From an uncultured Flavobacteriaceae bacterium (lineage in GTDB: Bacteria; Bacteroidota; Bacteroidia; Flavobacteriales; Flavobacteriaceae), in assembly GCA_947494325.1 (NCBI GenBank), contig CANLUS010000005.1, forward strand, positions 62,001 to 126,000: a DNA stretch of 64,000 nt. The letters are read 5' to 3'. The notes below the pieces were generated by a model. The model saw nothing but the letters and a program-made list of their open reading frames with translations, searched no databases and was not told the DNA's origin. Shown here piece after piece: positions 1-8,221 of the stretch (position 1 is the first letter of the stretch; the number at the start of each line of letters is the position of its first letter). The position numbers were made by a program, and so were the translations under genes.

Positions 1-36
1 ATAGATTTCTTTGGCGGTTTTATCGGTAGTTTGCAT
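1..36 (-). CDS. Start of an unidentified gene, cut by the window edge
   Basis: Twelve codons beginning with ATG at 36 (MQTTDKTAKEIY) read off the left edge. The start lies 14 nt after the stop of the NTF2-like gene on the same strand, a spacing that fits the tight operon running down from 4888. The fragment is too short to assign a family. It could still be a chance ATG, so this is only a probable further member of the catabolic operon. Confidence 0.35.
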   Translation of the reverse strand, partial: MQTTDKTAKEIY

Positions 37-50
37 AGTTGTATGATTCT

Positions 51-485
51 TTATTTTGTAGTTCTTTCTTTAATTTTGGAGGATTGCATTGAAATAATTT
101 GCCATCGTTCTTTTTCAAACGTCCAGATAACTGTTAAACGAAATCTTCCTTTATCGAAGTTTTTATACTTTCGTTCATTAATATAATTTGTTAGCACTAC
201 ATTTTCTGCCAAATTCATAAATTCAATAGCTGAACTTTCGTAACTCTCAAAGGTGTTTTTAAGATTCAATAGCGCAACTTTCGTATCGTATTTTTTGCCA
301 CTTTGAGAAGTTAATATAAGATTTGGATGATAGATTTTAGTCGCTAGGTCGAAATCACTATTCAAATGAGCGGTTCTTAACTGCGCTATTTGCTCTTTTA
401 TTTGTTGTTTCTTCTCATCGCTAACTTCTTGAGCGATTCCGAAAAGGAAAAAAAAACAACAGCAAAATGTGATTATAGTTTTCAT
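51..485 (-). CDS. Secreted NTF2-like (SnoaL/DUF4440-type) protein
   Basis: 144 residues. The first 18 or so form a Sec signal peptide with a Cys/Phe-rich hydrophobic core ending near IAQ. The remainder has the pattern of the DUF4440/SnoaL branch of the NTF2-like fold: a helix with AHLNSDFD, then YHPNLILTSQSG, and a late beta strand VIWTFEKERWQI. Family members are small cone-shaped proteins that bind or isomerise small molecules, and many are uncharacterised. It is the sixth gene of the minus-strand operon that starts with the HMG-CoA-lyase-like gene, 6 nt from the CoA-transferase gene. A periplasmic accessory or binding role in the same pathway is inferred from position only. Confidence 0.7.
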   Translation of the reverse strand: MKTIITFCCCFFFLFGIAQEVSDEKKQQIKEQIAQLRTAHLNSDFDLATKIYHPNLILTSQSGKKYDTKVALLNLKNTFESYESSAIEFMNLAENVVLTNYINERKYKNFDKGRFRLTVIWTFEKERWQIISMQSSKIKERTTK

Positions 486-491
486 ATGTAT

Positions 492-1673
492 TTAATCTAA
501 TTTAACAATTCCGGCCGCAACCATTTTTTCAATGGTCGCATCATCGATGTTTAGTTCTTTTAATACTTCCGAGGTATGTTCTCCAATCTTCGGAGGATCC
601 ATACGTTTCTCGATACGCGTTCCTTTGTATTCTAATGGAAATTTCGGAAGTTTCGTTAGTTTTCCGTCGCCCATATCTACCTCCATGAGGCTATTACCCT
701 CATTTAACTGTTCATCTTCAAAGAGATCTTCAGGTCTACTGATAGGGGCAAATGGGATATGCCCTTTGTCACACCTTTCAATAATTTCTTTTTTCGTGAA
801 TTCTTTGAAACGCTTTTCTAAGGCAGGAATAAACCATTCTCTTTCACCGATGCGTAAATTGTTGGTTTTTAATTTTTCATCATGAAGCCAATCTTGCCAA
901 TTAAAGACATCGCATAATCGTTCCCAATGTTTTTCACTGATGATTCCGACAAATACCTTGTCATTATCTTTTGTATCAAATACTTTATAGATTGACCAAG
1001 CACTTACCCGTGATGGCATAGGCGGTATTTTATAATCGATTTGAGAGGCATAGGCCATATGTTGTCCCATTAAAAAAGCACAGGTTTCGAATAATGCTGC
1101 TTTTACAAAACCACCTTTTCCTGTTTTTTCTCTTTCAAATAGTGCTTGTAGAATTCCAATATAACCAAACATGCCACCCGTAATGTCAATTACCGATGTA
1201 CCGGCGCGCAATGGGTCACCTTCGCGTCCTGTCATATAGGCCAAACCTCCCATCATTTGAACTACTTCATCCATGGCGTGTCTTTTCTCATAAGGACCAC
1301 TCAAAAATCCTTTCAAAGAGCAATAAATAAGACGTTCGTTAAAAGTTTTGAGCTTCTCATATCCTAGACCTAAACGATCCATGGTGCCTGGTCCAAAATT
1401 TTCTACCACTACATCATATTCTTTGACCAATTGATAGATTAGATCAATGCCTTCCTGCGATTTTAAATTGATAGCTAAACTCTTTTTATTTCGATTGTAA
1501 AACCAAAAATAGCCTGTGCCAAAGCCTTGTAACCTTCTAGTATTATCACCATTGATTGGTTCTACATGTACGACTTCCGCGCCCATATCTGCGAGCATGA
1601 GTCCAGCACAAGGCCCCATAACCGCATGCGTAAATTCTAAAACTTTGATACCTTTTAAAGGAGCGCTACTCAT
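492..1673 (-). CDS. Family III CoA-transferase (CaiB/BaiF type)
   Basis: 393 residues, the usual length of family III CoA-transferases, which move CoA between carboxylic acids through an aspartyl-CoA mixed anhydride. The N-terminal block (GIKVLEFTHAVMGPCAG, DMGAEVVHVEP) and the active-site region are clear. Asp135 in the HAMDEVVQMMGG segment aligns with the catalytic Asp of formyl-CoA transferase. The gene sits 1 nt after the CMD gene and is in one operon with a LeuC/LeuD-type hydratase and an HMG-CoA-lyase-like enzyme. This suggests it activates a 2-hydroxy-2-alkyl diacid (citramalate-like) to the CoA ester cleaved by the lyase. The exact acid and CoA donor cannot be read from the sequence. 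Confidence 0.9.
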   Translation of the reverse strand: MSSAPLKGIKVLEFTHAVMGPCAGLMLADMGAEVVHVEPINGDNTRRLQGFGTGYFWFYNRNKKSLAINLKSQEGIDLIYQLVKEYDVVVENFGPGTMDRLGLGYEKLKTFNERLIYCSLKGFLSGPYEKRHAMDEVVQMMGGLAYMTGREGDPLRAGTSVIDITGGMFGYIGILQALFEREKTGKGGFVKAALFETCAFLMGQHMAYASQIDYKIPPMPSRVSAWSIYKVFDTKDNDKVFVGIISEKHWERLCDVFNWQDWLHDEKLKTNNLRIGEREWFIPALEKRFKEFTKKEIIERCDKGHIPFAPISRPEDLFEDEQLNEGNSLMEVDMGDGKLTKLPKFPLEYKGTRIEKRMDPPKIGEHTSEVLKELNIDDATIEKMVAAGIVKLD

Positions 1674-1674
1674 T

Positions 1675-2235
1675 TTATTTTTTGTTTAGAGATTTATAAA
1701 AAGTTTCTGGAGCATTTTCTATAGTTGTATTTAAGGTAGAATTCCATCGATTCAAAAAACCGAACATGGCTATCACACTTACAATTTCTATCATTGCTTC
1801 GTTATCATAATATTTTTTGAGAATTTTAAAATCTTCATCTTTTATTTGGTTTGGAACCATACTGCCTTTTAGAGCAACGTTTAACGCCGCCTTTTCTGCA
1901 TCGGTAAACAAAGTCGAAGTTTGATATTCCCAGAGTTGATCTAGCTTCTCCTTTGCGACACCTTGTTCATTGGCTCCATATGCTGAATGTGCACTGCAAT
2001 ATTCGCATCCACTCGTTTTACTCGAAATATGACCGATCATTCTTTTTAAGCCTGCATCTATTTTCCCTTCAGCATAAATAGCCTTCGCTAAGTCAAAAAA
2101 GGAAGTTAAGACAGCAGGTTTATGAGCCATTGTTAATCCATCATTAGGCATAAAACCCATCCAAGCTTCTGCTTGTTTGAATAAAGGGCCTAATTTGCCT
2201 TGTTTCGGTTTTGATATAGGGTCAACTCTACTCAT
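1675..2235 (-). CDS. AhpD/carboxymuconolactone decarboxylase-family protein
   Basis: 186 residues with the all-helical AhpD-like fold signature. The redox motif Cys77-x-x-Cys80-x-x-His83 lies in the segment SGCEYCSAHS, preceded by a helix KRMIGHISSKTSG. CxxCxxH proteins of this family act as peroxidase partners or thiol-dependent redox proteins; the true decarboxylases lack the two cysteines. A disulfide or peroxide-linked redox role is therefore more likely than decarboxylation. It lies 3 nt after the small hydratase subunit and 1 nt before the CoA-transferase, so it is translated with the catabolic enzymes. Substrate is unknown. Confidence 0.8.
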   Translation of the reverse strand: MSRVDPISKPKQGKLGPLFKQAEAWMGFMPNDGLTMAHKPAVLTSFFDLAKAIYAEGKIDAGLKRMIGHISSKTSGCEYCSAHSAYGANEQGVAKEKLDQLWEYQTSTLFTDAEKAALNVALKGSMVPNQIKDEDFKILKKYYDNEAMIEIVSVIAMFGFLNRWNSTLNTTIENAPETFYKSLNKK

Positions 2236-2238
2236 ATA

Positions 2239-2742
2239 TTACAGCGAATAGTTTCCGTGTTTTGTTAAATAGTTTACCAATCCGCCTTCGTTTAAAATAT
2301 CGATCATGATGTCTGGGAGTTTCGTGGCGCTGTAGACTTTGTTTGCACTTAAATCTTTGACAATCCCTGCTTTTAAATCGATGTCAAGTTCGGCCCCTTT
2401 TTGAATATTGTGGTCTGCTATTTCTAATACAGGCAATCCAATATTAATAGCATTTCTAAAAAATATACGTGCAAAATCTTGGGCGATTACAACTGATACG
2501 CCGGCTTGCTTTAAGGCCAGTGGAGCTTGTTCTCGAGAAGATCCACAACCAAAGTTGATACCCGCTACAAGGATATCTCCTTGTTGAACAATTTTATTAA
2601 AGTTAGGATCTAAATCTTCTAAAACATGATCAGCCAACGTTGAAAGATCTAATGTCTTCGTATACTTTCCAGGAATGATACGGTCAGTATCAATATGGTC
2701 ACCATACACATGTGCTTTGGCATGTATCGTTGTTGCTTTCAT
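2239..2742 (-). CDS. Aconitase-family hydratase small subunit (LeuD/DmdB-like), copy 1
   Basis: 167 residues, the size of the stand-alone swivel subunit of archaeal-type isopropylmalate isomerase, homoaconitase and dimethylmaleate hydratase. It carries the start motif [14 protein letters not shown] and an intact substrate-recognition loop [12 protein letters not shown] at residues 63-74. It overlaps the large-subunit gene by one nucleotide, so the two chains are probably made together as a heterodimer. No leuA or leuB gene is nearby, and the flanking CoA-transferase and lyase point to hydration of an unsaturated diacid in catabolism rather than to leucine synthesis. The actual diacid (citraconate, dimethylmaleate or a longer alkyl-maleate) is inference. 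Confidence 0.88.
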   Translation of the reverse strand: MKATTIHAKAHVYGDHIDTDRIIPGKYTKTLDLSTLADHVLEDLDPNFNKIVQQGDILVAGINFGCGSSREQAPLALKQAGVSVVIAQDFARIFFRNAINIGLPVLEIADHNIQKGAELDIDLKAGIVKDLSANKVYSATKLPDIMIDILNEGGLVNYLTKHGNYSL

Positions 2743-3977
2743 TACAATAAATATTTTTTAGGATTTACAATATAGCCTTCCAGAGCAGCAGCAGCCACTG
2801 TAGATGGAGCTCCAAGATAAATATTAGAATTGGGGTTTCCCATACGTCCTCTAAAGTTTCGATTTGCTGCAGAAATAACTACTTCACCATCTGCCGGGAC
2901 CCCTTGATGAGTACCAACACAGGGTCCACAACCAGAAGTAATGAGTGAAGCTCCTGCTTCAATTAATGTGCTCATACTTCCATTTTTCATGGCGTCTAAT
3001 AATACACTTTGTGAGGCTGGTGCGATAACCATACGTACATCGGGATGTATTTTTTTACCTTTTAATATTTCAGCGGCGATGTCTAAATCTTCGAGGCGAC
3101 CATTACAGCAAGTGCCTATAAATGCGTAGTCAATTTTTGTGCCTTCGTAAGCCGAAATATTATGCACATTATCTGGAGATTCAGGAGCACTTACTTGAGG
3201 CTCTAAATCTGTAACATCGAAATCAAATACTTTTACATAGTTGGCATGTTCGTCTGGTGTTATTGCTTCAAAATCATAATCCAGTTGTAGTCCTTTCGGA
3301 TGTACAATACCAGTTTTCGCGCCCATTTCTGATGACATGTTCGCGATGGTCATGCGGCTCGCTAAACTCAAGCCTTCAAAAGCTTCTCCCGAAAATTCAA
3401 TCGCCTGATATGTGGCTCCAGAAACTGTTACTTTCCCTACTAAAAAGAGAATCAAGTCTTTTGCGGTCACTCCTTCTTTTAGTTTTCCTGAGCAATTAAT
3501 TTTAATAGTTTGAGGGACTTTGAGCCAAATTTTTCCTGTCATCATGGTGGCGGCTAGATCTGTAGAACCTACACCACAAGCGAAAGCGTTTAATGCTCCA
3601 TAAGTCGGAGTATGTGAATCGGCTCCAATAAAAATATCACCAGGTTTTACATAGTGATTTTCGACCATTACTTGATGGCAAATACCTTCTCCAATTTCAA
3701 ACAATCGCATGCCTTGTTCTTTAGCAAAATCGCGCATCATTTTATGTAAATTGGCAATACGTTCATTCGGTGAGGGTGCCGCGTGGTCGATGATTAATGC
3801 ACATTTTTCAGGATTAAAAACCTTTTTTCCACCCATTTCATGAAAGGCTTTTATGGTTAATGGTCCAGTTGTATCACTCGCCATAGCGCCGTCAACATCG
3901 CTTATAACCAGTTCGCCAGCAAAGACTTTTTTGCCTACATGTTTTGATATTATTTTTTCTGATATTGTTTGTCCCAT
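2742..3977 (-). CDS. Aconitase-family hydratase large subunit (LeuC/DmdA-like), copy 1
   Basis: 411 residues, typical of the HacA/LeuC2/DmdA group. The three 4Fe-4S ligands are Cys290 (in IGTCCNGRLED), Cys350 and Cys353 (in SGCGPCVGTHQG). The substrate motif GADSHTPTYGAL lies at residues 118-129. The family adds or removes water across a C=C bond beside a carboxylate, using the cluster as Lewis acid. Its stop codon overlaps the start of the small subunit, and its start overlaps the stop of the lyase gene by one base. With the CoA-transferase and HMG-CoA-lyase-like enzyme it fits hydrate, activate, cleave chemistry. A second, divergent LeuC/LeuD pair lies at 27511-30666. Confidence 0.9.
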   Translation of the reverse strand: MGQTISEKIISKHVGKKVFAGELVISDVDGAMASDTTGPLTIKAFHEMGGKKVFNPEKCALIIDHAAPSPNERIANLHKMMRDFAKEQGMRLFEIGEGICHQVMVENHYVKPGDIFIGADSHTPTYGALNAFACGVGSTDLAATMMTGKIWLKVPQTIKINCSGKLKEGVTAKDLILFLVGKVTVSGATYQAIEFSGEAFEGLSLASRMTIANMSSEMGAKTGIVHPKGLQLDYDFEAITPDEHANYVKVFDFDVTDLEPQVSAPESPDNVHNISAYEGTKIDYAFIGTCCNGRLEDLDIAAEILKGKKIHPDVRMVIAPASQSVLLDAMKNGSMSTLIEAGASLITSGCGPCVGTHQGVPADGEVVISAANRNFRGRMGNPNSNIYLGAPSTVAAAALEGYIVNPKKYLL

Positions 3978-4888
3978 TAGATCATTTTAATGTCTTCCTT
4001 ATCTACTAATTGGTATAACTGTCCGGGTAGCTTTAAACCTAATGTTGTTTCCATTTCTCTACTGATGGCTGCTATTTTATGAATGTCTACACCGGTTTCA
4101 TAACCCATTTGATGTATCATATGAGCACTGTCTTCTGTGGCAATATTACCTGTAGCACTTTTTATAAATGGGCAACCTCCCAAACCACCAAAAGCTGTGT
4201 CGAATATTTGCACTCCTGCTTCGATGGCAGCATATAAATTGGCATATCCTTTATTTTCTGTATTGTGAAGATGTAACACAACCGGTACGGTACCAGCTTT
4301 TTCAACAACTTTGTGCATAAGTTGGCCGAGTTGTTTTGGATTTCCCATACCCGTAGAATCTGCCAATGCGAGTTCATCAATGCCCGCGTCTAAATGATGA
4401 TCTACCATGTCTAACACATGATTTGGATCAATATGACCTTCATAACGACAACCAAAGGCACATTGAATACCTCCTCGAACAGTTATGTTATTTGATTTAG
4501 AAAGCTTCACCATTTCATTGAATACTTTTTTAGCTTCCAACAAGGTAAGTCTCGCATTTTTTTGGCTATGTGTATCGCTTGCTGAAATTGAACAAGCAAG
4601 ATGGTCTAAGCCAGCATCAATACCCCTTTCGACACCTTTTAAATTGAGAACGAGTCCGCTGTAAATGACATCAGGTTGTTTTTCTACTTGATTACAAATT
4701 GCCTCTGCATCAGCCATCTGTGGTACAAGTTTAGGATGTACAAAAGAGGCTATTTGTATCCGTTTGACTCCTGCAGCTACCAATTGATCAATATAGGCCA
4801 TTTTTTTCGCAGTTGGAATGACCTGAGAAAGGGTTTGAAAACCATCTCTAAGACCCTGCTCTTCTAAGATAATGTGCTTAGTGTTCAT
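3977..4888 (-). CDS. HMG-CoA lyase-like enzyme (DRE-TIM metallolyase)
   Basis: About 303 residues from the ATG at 4888. An in-frame TTG at 4906 would add six residues, but it lies inside the operator palindrome, so the ATG is preferred. The protein has EQGLRDGFQ (the DRE-TIM metal and catalytic Arg-Asp), IQIASFVHPKLVPQM, the metal histidines in VVLHLHNTENKG, and the C-terminal loop FDTAFGGLGGCPF with the conserved loop Cys. Family members cleave 3-hydroxy-3-alkyl acyl-CoAs into a keto acid and an acyl-CoA. As first gene of the operon with a hydratase and CoA-transferase, it probably cleaves a citramalyl-CoA-like ester to pyruvate (or a homologue) plus acyl-CoA. True HMG-CoA from leucine breakdown is the alternative. 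Confidence 0.85.
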   Translation of the reverse strand: MNTKHIILEEQGLRDGFQTLSQVIPTAKKMAYIDQLVAAGVKRIQIASFVHPKLVPQMADAEAICNQVEKQPDVIYSGLVLNLKGVERGIDAGLDHLACSISASDTHSQKNARLTLLEAKKVFNEMVKLSKSNNITVRGGIQCAFGCRYEGHIDPNHVLDMVDHHLDAGIDELALADSTGMGNPKQLGQLMHKVVEKAGTVPVVLHLHNTENKGYANLYAAIEAGVQIFDTAFGGLGGCPFIKSATGNIATEDSAHMIHQMGYETGVDIHKIAAISREMETTLGLKLPGQLYQLVDKEDIKMI

Positions 4889-4899
4889 ATATAACAAAG

Positions 4900-4938
4900 A
4901 TAACAAAATTAGTTAACTATGTTAACTAATTTTGTTAT
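4900..4938. promoter_or_regulatory. Perfect 39-bp palindrome between divergent operons (operator, site 1)
   Basis: The left arm 4900-4917 and the right arm 4921-4938 are exact 18-base reverse complements around the spacer TAT. The core is AGTTAAC-N3-GTTAACT at 4911-4927. The outer flanks contain TAATTTTG (4927-4934, plus strand) and its mirror image (4904-4911, minus strand), each matching the Bacteroidota -7 consensus TAnnTTTG. The palindrome may therefore serve transcription in both directions. It separates the lyase operon from the aldehyde dehydrogenase operon. Related sites are at 11990, 13875, 26869 and 36283. A dimeric regulator is inferred; its identity is not known. Confidence 0.85.
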
Positions 4939-5013
4939 ATATTTACCTAGTCGAGTTATTTTTCGTTTTTAGAAACTAGCCGTACGAGTATATTCCATTA
5001 GATAATAGAAATT

Positions 5014-6429
5014 ATGAAGGTACGTAACCCATTTACAGGTCACTATGATTATGAATTAGTTGAAGATTCTGGTCAAGATATTTTAGAAAAAACCAAAGAA
5101 ATTCGTGAAGCTCAGGCAACCTGGAAATCATTGGATATAATTGAACGAGTAGGAATATTAAAGAAATGGATTACAAGTTTTATGGAATTTCAATCTGAAA
5201 TTACAGAGCAGTTAGCAATAGATACAGCTAGAAAAAGAATCGCTAGTGTCGAAGTGGAAGGAATTATTGGGTTAATGCAAGCTTGGTCATTTAGGGCTCC
5301 ACAATTATTTAAACCTCCTGTCGATCGATCTTCGGCTTCTGCAAGTTCTGTAATGATTGGTCAACAATGGGTACCGTATGGTGTTGTAGGGGTTATCAGT
5401 CCGTGGAACTTCCCTTTACTATTAGCATTAATTGATACTATTCCCGCGCTAATGGCAGGTTGTGGAGTCTTGTTAAAACCTAGTGAAGTTACGCCGAGAT
5501 TTATGGATGGACTAGAAAAAAGTATAAAAGCAGTTCCTGAATTGGCCAACGTACTTAAATTAGTTAGAGGTGGAGCGGAGGCGGGTAAGGCTGTGGTGAA
5601 TAATGCCGACGCTATTTGTTTTACCGGAAGTGTACCTACGGGTAAAAAAATTGGGGCGGTTTGCGCTGAACGGTTTATACCAGCTTTTTTGGAGTTAGGA
5701 GGAAAGGATCCTGGAATTGTATTGAAAGATGCTGATTTAGAAGTCGCTACAGATGCTGTGCTTAGAAGTGCGGTTGGCGCTACTGGTCAGGCATGTCAGT
5801 CTTTAGAAAGAATCTATGTTGATAACACTATTTATGATGATTTTGTGAAAATCATATCTAATAAAGCGGAAAGAGTTACTTTAACGACGGACCTTAATAA
5901 AGGACAAATGGGACCTTTGATTTTTGAGCAGCAAGCGAAAAAAATACAAGAACAAATTGACGATGCGTTATCAAAAGGCGCGAAAGTCCTCACTGGTGGA
6001 AAAGTTGAAACAATTAATGGTGGGATATGGTGCGAACCAACAGTGCTTATCAACGTAGATCATACGATGAAGGTAATGACAGAAGAAACATTTGGGCCAA
6101 TAGTTCCAATCATGGCTTTTTCAACGGTCGAGGAGGCTTTAAAATTAGCAAATGATAGTATTTACGGCTTATCAGCCTCTGTCTTTTCTAAAGATATTGA
6201 GAATGCTATTGCCATAGGTTCTCAAATTGAAGCAGGTGCTATAAGTATCAATGATGGTAGTTTAACGAATAAAGTATATGACGCCGAAAAGAACTCATTT
6301 AAATATTCTGGGATTAATGGTTCAAGAATGGGAGATGCAGGTTTTTTGAGGTTTTTTAGAAAAAAGGCCTTATTGATTCAAACGGCACATCCAGAGACTA
6401 TGGCAAATTTTGAAGAAACAAGTTCCTAA
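5014..6429 (+). CDS. NAD(P)-dependent aldehyde dehydrogenase
   Basis: 471 residues, the standard ALDH superfamily length. The N-terminal coenzyme region contains VISPWNFPLLLALID and the nucleotide loop FTGSVPTGKKIG. The general base Glu227 lies in FLELGGKDPG and the catalytic nucleophile is Cys261 in GATGQACQS. It oxidises an aldehyde to a carboxylate with NAD(P); the substrate cannot be told from motifs. It is the first gene to the right of the 39-bp palindrome and overlaps the following lipoprotein gene by 20 nt, so it belongs to the same regulon as the lyase operon. The ATG at 5014 follows the palindrome by 75 nt and leaves room for a leader. Confidence 0.93.
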   Translation: MKVRNPFTGHYDYELVEDSGQDILEKTKEIREAQATWKSLDIIERVGILKKWITSFMEFQSEITEQLAIDTARKRIASVEVEGIIGLMQAWSFRAPQLFKPPVDRSSASASSVMIGQQWVPYGVVGVISPWNFPLLLALIDTIPALMAGCGVLLKPSEVTPRFMDGLEKSIKAVPELANVLKLVRGGAEAGKAVVNNADAICFTGSVPTGKKIGAVCAERFIPAFLELGGKDPGIVLKDADLEVATDAVLRSAVGATGQACQSLERIYVDNTIYDDFVKIISNKAERVTLTTDLNKGQMGPLIFEQQAKKIQEQIDDALSKGAKVLTGGKVETINGGIWCEPTVLINVDHTMKVMTEETFGPIVPIMAFSTVEEALKLANDSIYGLSASVFSKDIENAIAIGSQIEAGAISINDGSLTNKVYDAEKNSFKYSGINGSRMGDAGFLRFFRKKALLIQTAHPETMANFEETSS

Positions 6430-8128
6430 TTTGATGTCTAGTTGTGTGAGAGAAAGTGTTAACATATTGATATGCCTTTGTTGGGTTGCGATTATTAGTT
6501 CTTGTAGTCAAAACACTTTTAAAATTAACGATTACTATCCTATTGCCGACGAAAACGAATGGCGCTATACCGCTCCCGCGGGATGGAAAGATGGTGATTA
6601 TATTTCTCGTATTGAAGAGGTGTCGGGTGGATTTTCCTCTCTTTTTACTGAAATACAGGGTGAAGACGGATCCAAACTTTTTGCATTAAATGAAAATGAT
6701 AAGACTTTTCGTCATTACGATGCCACCAAAGCTTCAAAACTACTATCAGTAAATGAAGAAGGGATCTTTTATCATGGAGAGGCGTTTTCGAGTGATGGAA
6801 GTATTGCCGTTTTCGAAAAACCAATACGATGGTTTAAAGCAAAAGAGTGGATAAAATCTAGCATAAATGTGAAAAGAAATTTTATCCGTTTTTTCAAAGA
6901 TGGGACTCGGCAAGACGGTATTTTCACATTGAAACAAAAAGTTGCAAAAAAAGAAGATGTAAGCACACCTGCTGGAAATTTTAAAGATTGTCTACGAATT
7001 GAATTTAATACTTATTGGGATTTAGGAAAAGGTACGGAAGCAAAGTCAATCAATGTCTATTACCACGCGAAGGATATCGGTGTAGTGAAGGCTTCAGCTC
7101 GTTTTATTATTCTGAAAAATGACCAAGAAATTATAAATAGACTGGTACAGCCAGAACTGAAGTCCTACACTTTGAATGATGGTTCTAGTTCCTCCCTAAA
7201 ACTACCTATCTCTCCTAAGGTTTCTACTATGCATCGCATTAAAATGGCGACTATTGTTTCTCAAGACATAGAAACATCAACGAACTTGTATCAAGATTGG
7301 CTCAATTATAGTGTTGTAGAAGAAGGAGTATTAAGTAGTGCTATGACGAAAGTTTGGGGTACGCCGAAAATGACAGGTAAACCATACGCCTTACTCCAGC
7401 CTGAAAGTGGTGATGATGTTTATTTAAGAGTGATTCAAGGTACGGTCCCAAAAAATTATAAAGCGATGACGACTTATGGATGGAATGCGATCGAATTAAT
7501 TGTGGAGGATCCTGATGCCGTCTATGAGAAATTATTAAAGAGTCCTTTTACGTATTTAGATGGCCCGGCAAACTTAGGAGATGAATTTTCTACAATTCGC
7601 GCGGTTCAATTCAAAGGACCCTCTGAAGAAGTGTTTTATTTTACTACAGATACTGGCGATCGGTCGACTTCAACTTTACTAACGTCTAGATCTTCTATAG
7701 ACCGTATATTTATTATGGTTGTTGGAGTTTCCAATGCAAGAGTTGTGACCGAATTTTATAAAAGCAATTTCGGCGTTAAGGAAGCTTTTTTTATTAATAC
7801 ACCAATTGGTTTAATCGCTTCTGCTCAAAACTTACCTGATGATCATAAATTCCCTCTTAGTTTAGTACGACTTGGTGCTTTTAGTAATTCAATTGAAATA
7901 GATGAATACCCTAAAACAGCCCAAAAAAGACCAGTCGCTGAAGGAGAATTACCTCCTGGTATATCTATTTCCTCTTTTACAGTTGAGAATTTGGATTTAA
8001 TAAACCCAACTTTATTTGTAAGTACTCCTGAGATACTGGATGGCATTGGGTATAATGGAAATCGAACAGCCACCATTATTGGTCCTGCAGGTGAAATGAT
8101 AGAATTGATTGAAGAGAAAAAGGAGTAA
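6410..8128 (+). CDS. Lipoprotein with TapB/DUF3108-like domain fused to two VOC domains
   Basis: 572 residues. A lipobox IISSC places the acylated Cys at 32, so the protein is probably anchored in an outer or inner membrane. Residues 38-250 resemble the secreted YYPxxxxNxWxY family, with STPAGNFKDC and KDIGVVKASARF near its end. Residues 280-420 and 430-565 each look like a vicinal-oxygen-chelate (glyoxalase/dioxygenase) repeat, with the strand patterns KMATIVSQDIETSTNLY and IFIMVVGVSNARVVTEFY, but clear metal ligands are not obvious. It overlaps the aldehyde dehydrogenase gene by 20 nt; a start at 6434 would remove the overlap. The VOC pair may bind rather than oxidise a ligand. Function unknown. 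Confidence 0.75.
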   Translation: MKKQVPNLMSSCVRESVNILICLCWVAIISSCSQNTFKINDYYPIADENEWRYTAPAGWKDGDYISRIEEVSGGFSSLFTEIQGEDGSKLFALNENDKTFRHYDATKASKLLSVNEEGIFYHGEAFSSDGSIAVFEKPIRWFKAKEWIKSSINVKRNFIRFFKDGTRQDGIFTLKQKVAKKEDVSTPAGNFKDCLRIEFNTYWDLGKGTEAKSINVYYHAKDIGVVKASARFIILKNDQEIINRLVQPELKSYTLNDGSSSSLKLPISPKVSTMHRIKMATIVSQDIETSTNLYQDWLNYSVVEEGVLSSAMTKVWGTPKMTGKPYALLQPESGDDVYLRVIQGTVPKNYKAMTTYGWNAIELIVEDPDAVYEKLLKSPFTYLDGPANLGDEFSTIRAVQFKGPSEEVFYFTTDTGDRSTSTLLTSRSSIDRIFIMVVGVSNARVVTEFYKSNFGVKEAFFINTPIGLIASAQNLPDDHKFPLSLVRLGAFSNSIEIDEYPKTAQKRPVAEGELPPGISISSFTVENLDLINPTLFVSTPEILDGIGYNGNRTATIIGPAGEMIELIEEKKE

Positions 8129-8163
8129 ATTATAAGATTTTTATGAGTCAATTCTTCGTTAAA

Positions 8164-8198
8164 AAACCTCAATACGTTATTTATAAGTATTGAGGTTT
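8164..8198. terminator. Hairpin between convergent genes
   Basis: Arms 8164-8175 and 8187-8198 are perfect 12-base complements (AAACCTCAATAC and its reverse complement) with an 11-base loop. A-runs lie on the left, which read as T-runs on the minus strand. It sits between the plus-strand lipoprotein gene ending at 8128 and the minus-strand DUF1838 gene ending at 8222, so it can serve both. Confidence 0.85.
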
Positions 8199-8221
8199 AA
8201 CTAAAATTAAATAAATACAAA

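Noticed and set aside
2239-3977. The LeuC/LeuD-type pairs as leucine biosynthesis genes
   Set aside because: No leuA or leuB gene is near either pair. Both are in operons with CoA-transferase, lyase or aldolase genes under a common operator, and the second small subunit lacks the normal recognition loop.
4889-4906. TTG start at 4906 for the HMG-CoA-lyase-like gene
   Set aside because: It would place coding sequence inside the perfect operator palindrome; the ATG at 4888 gives the normal family N-terminus.
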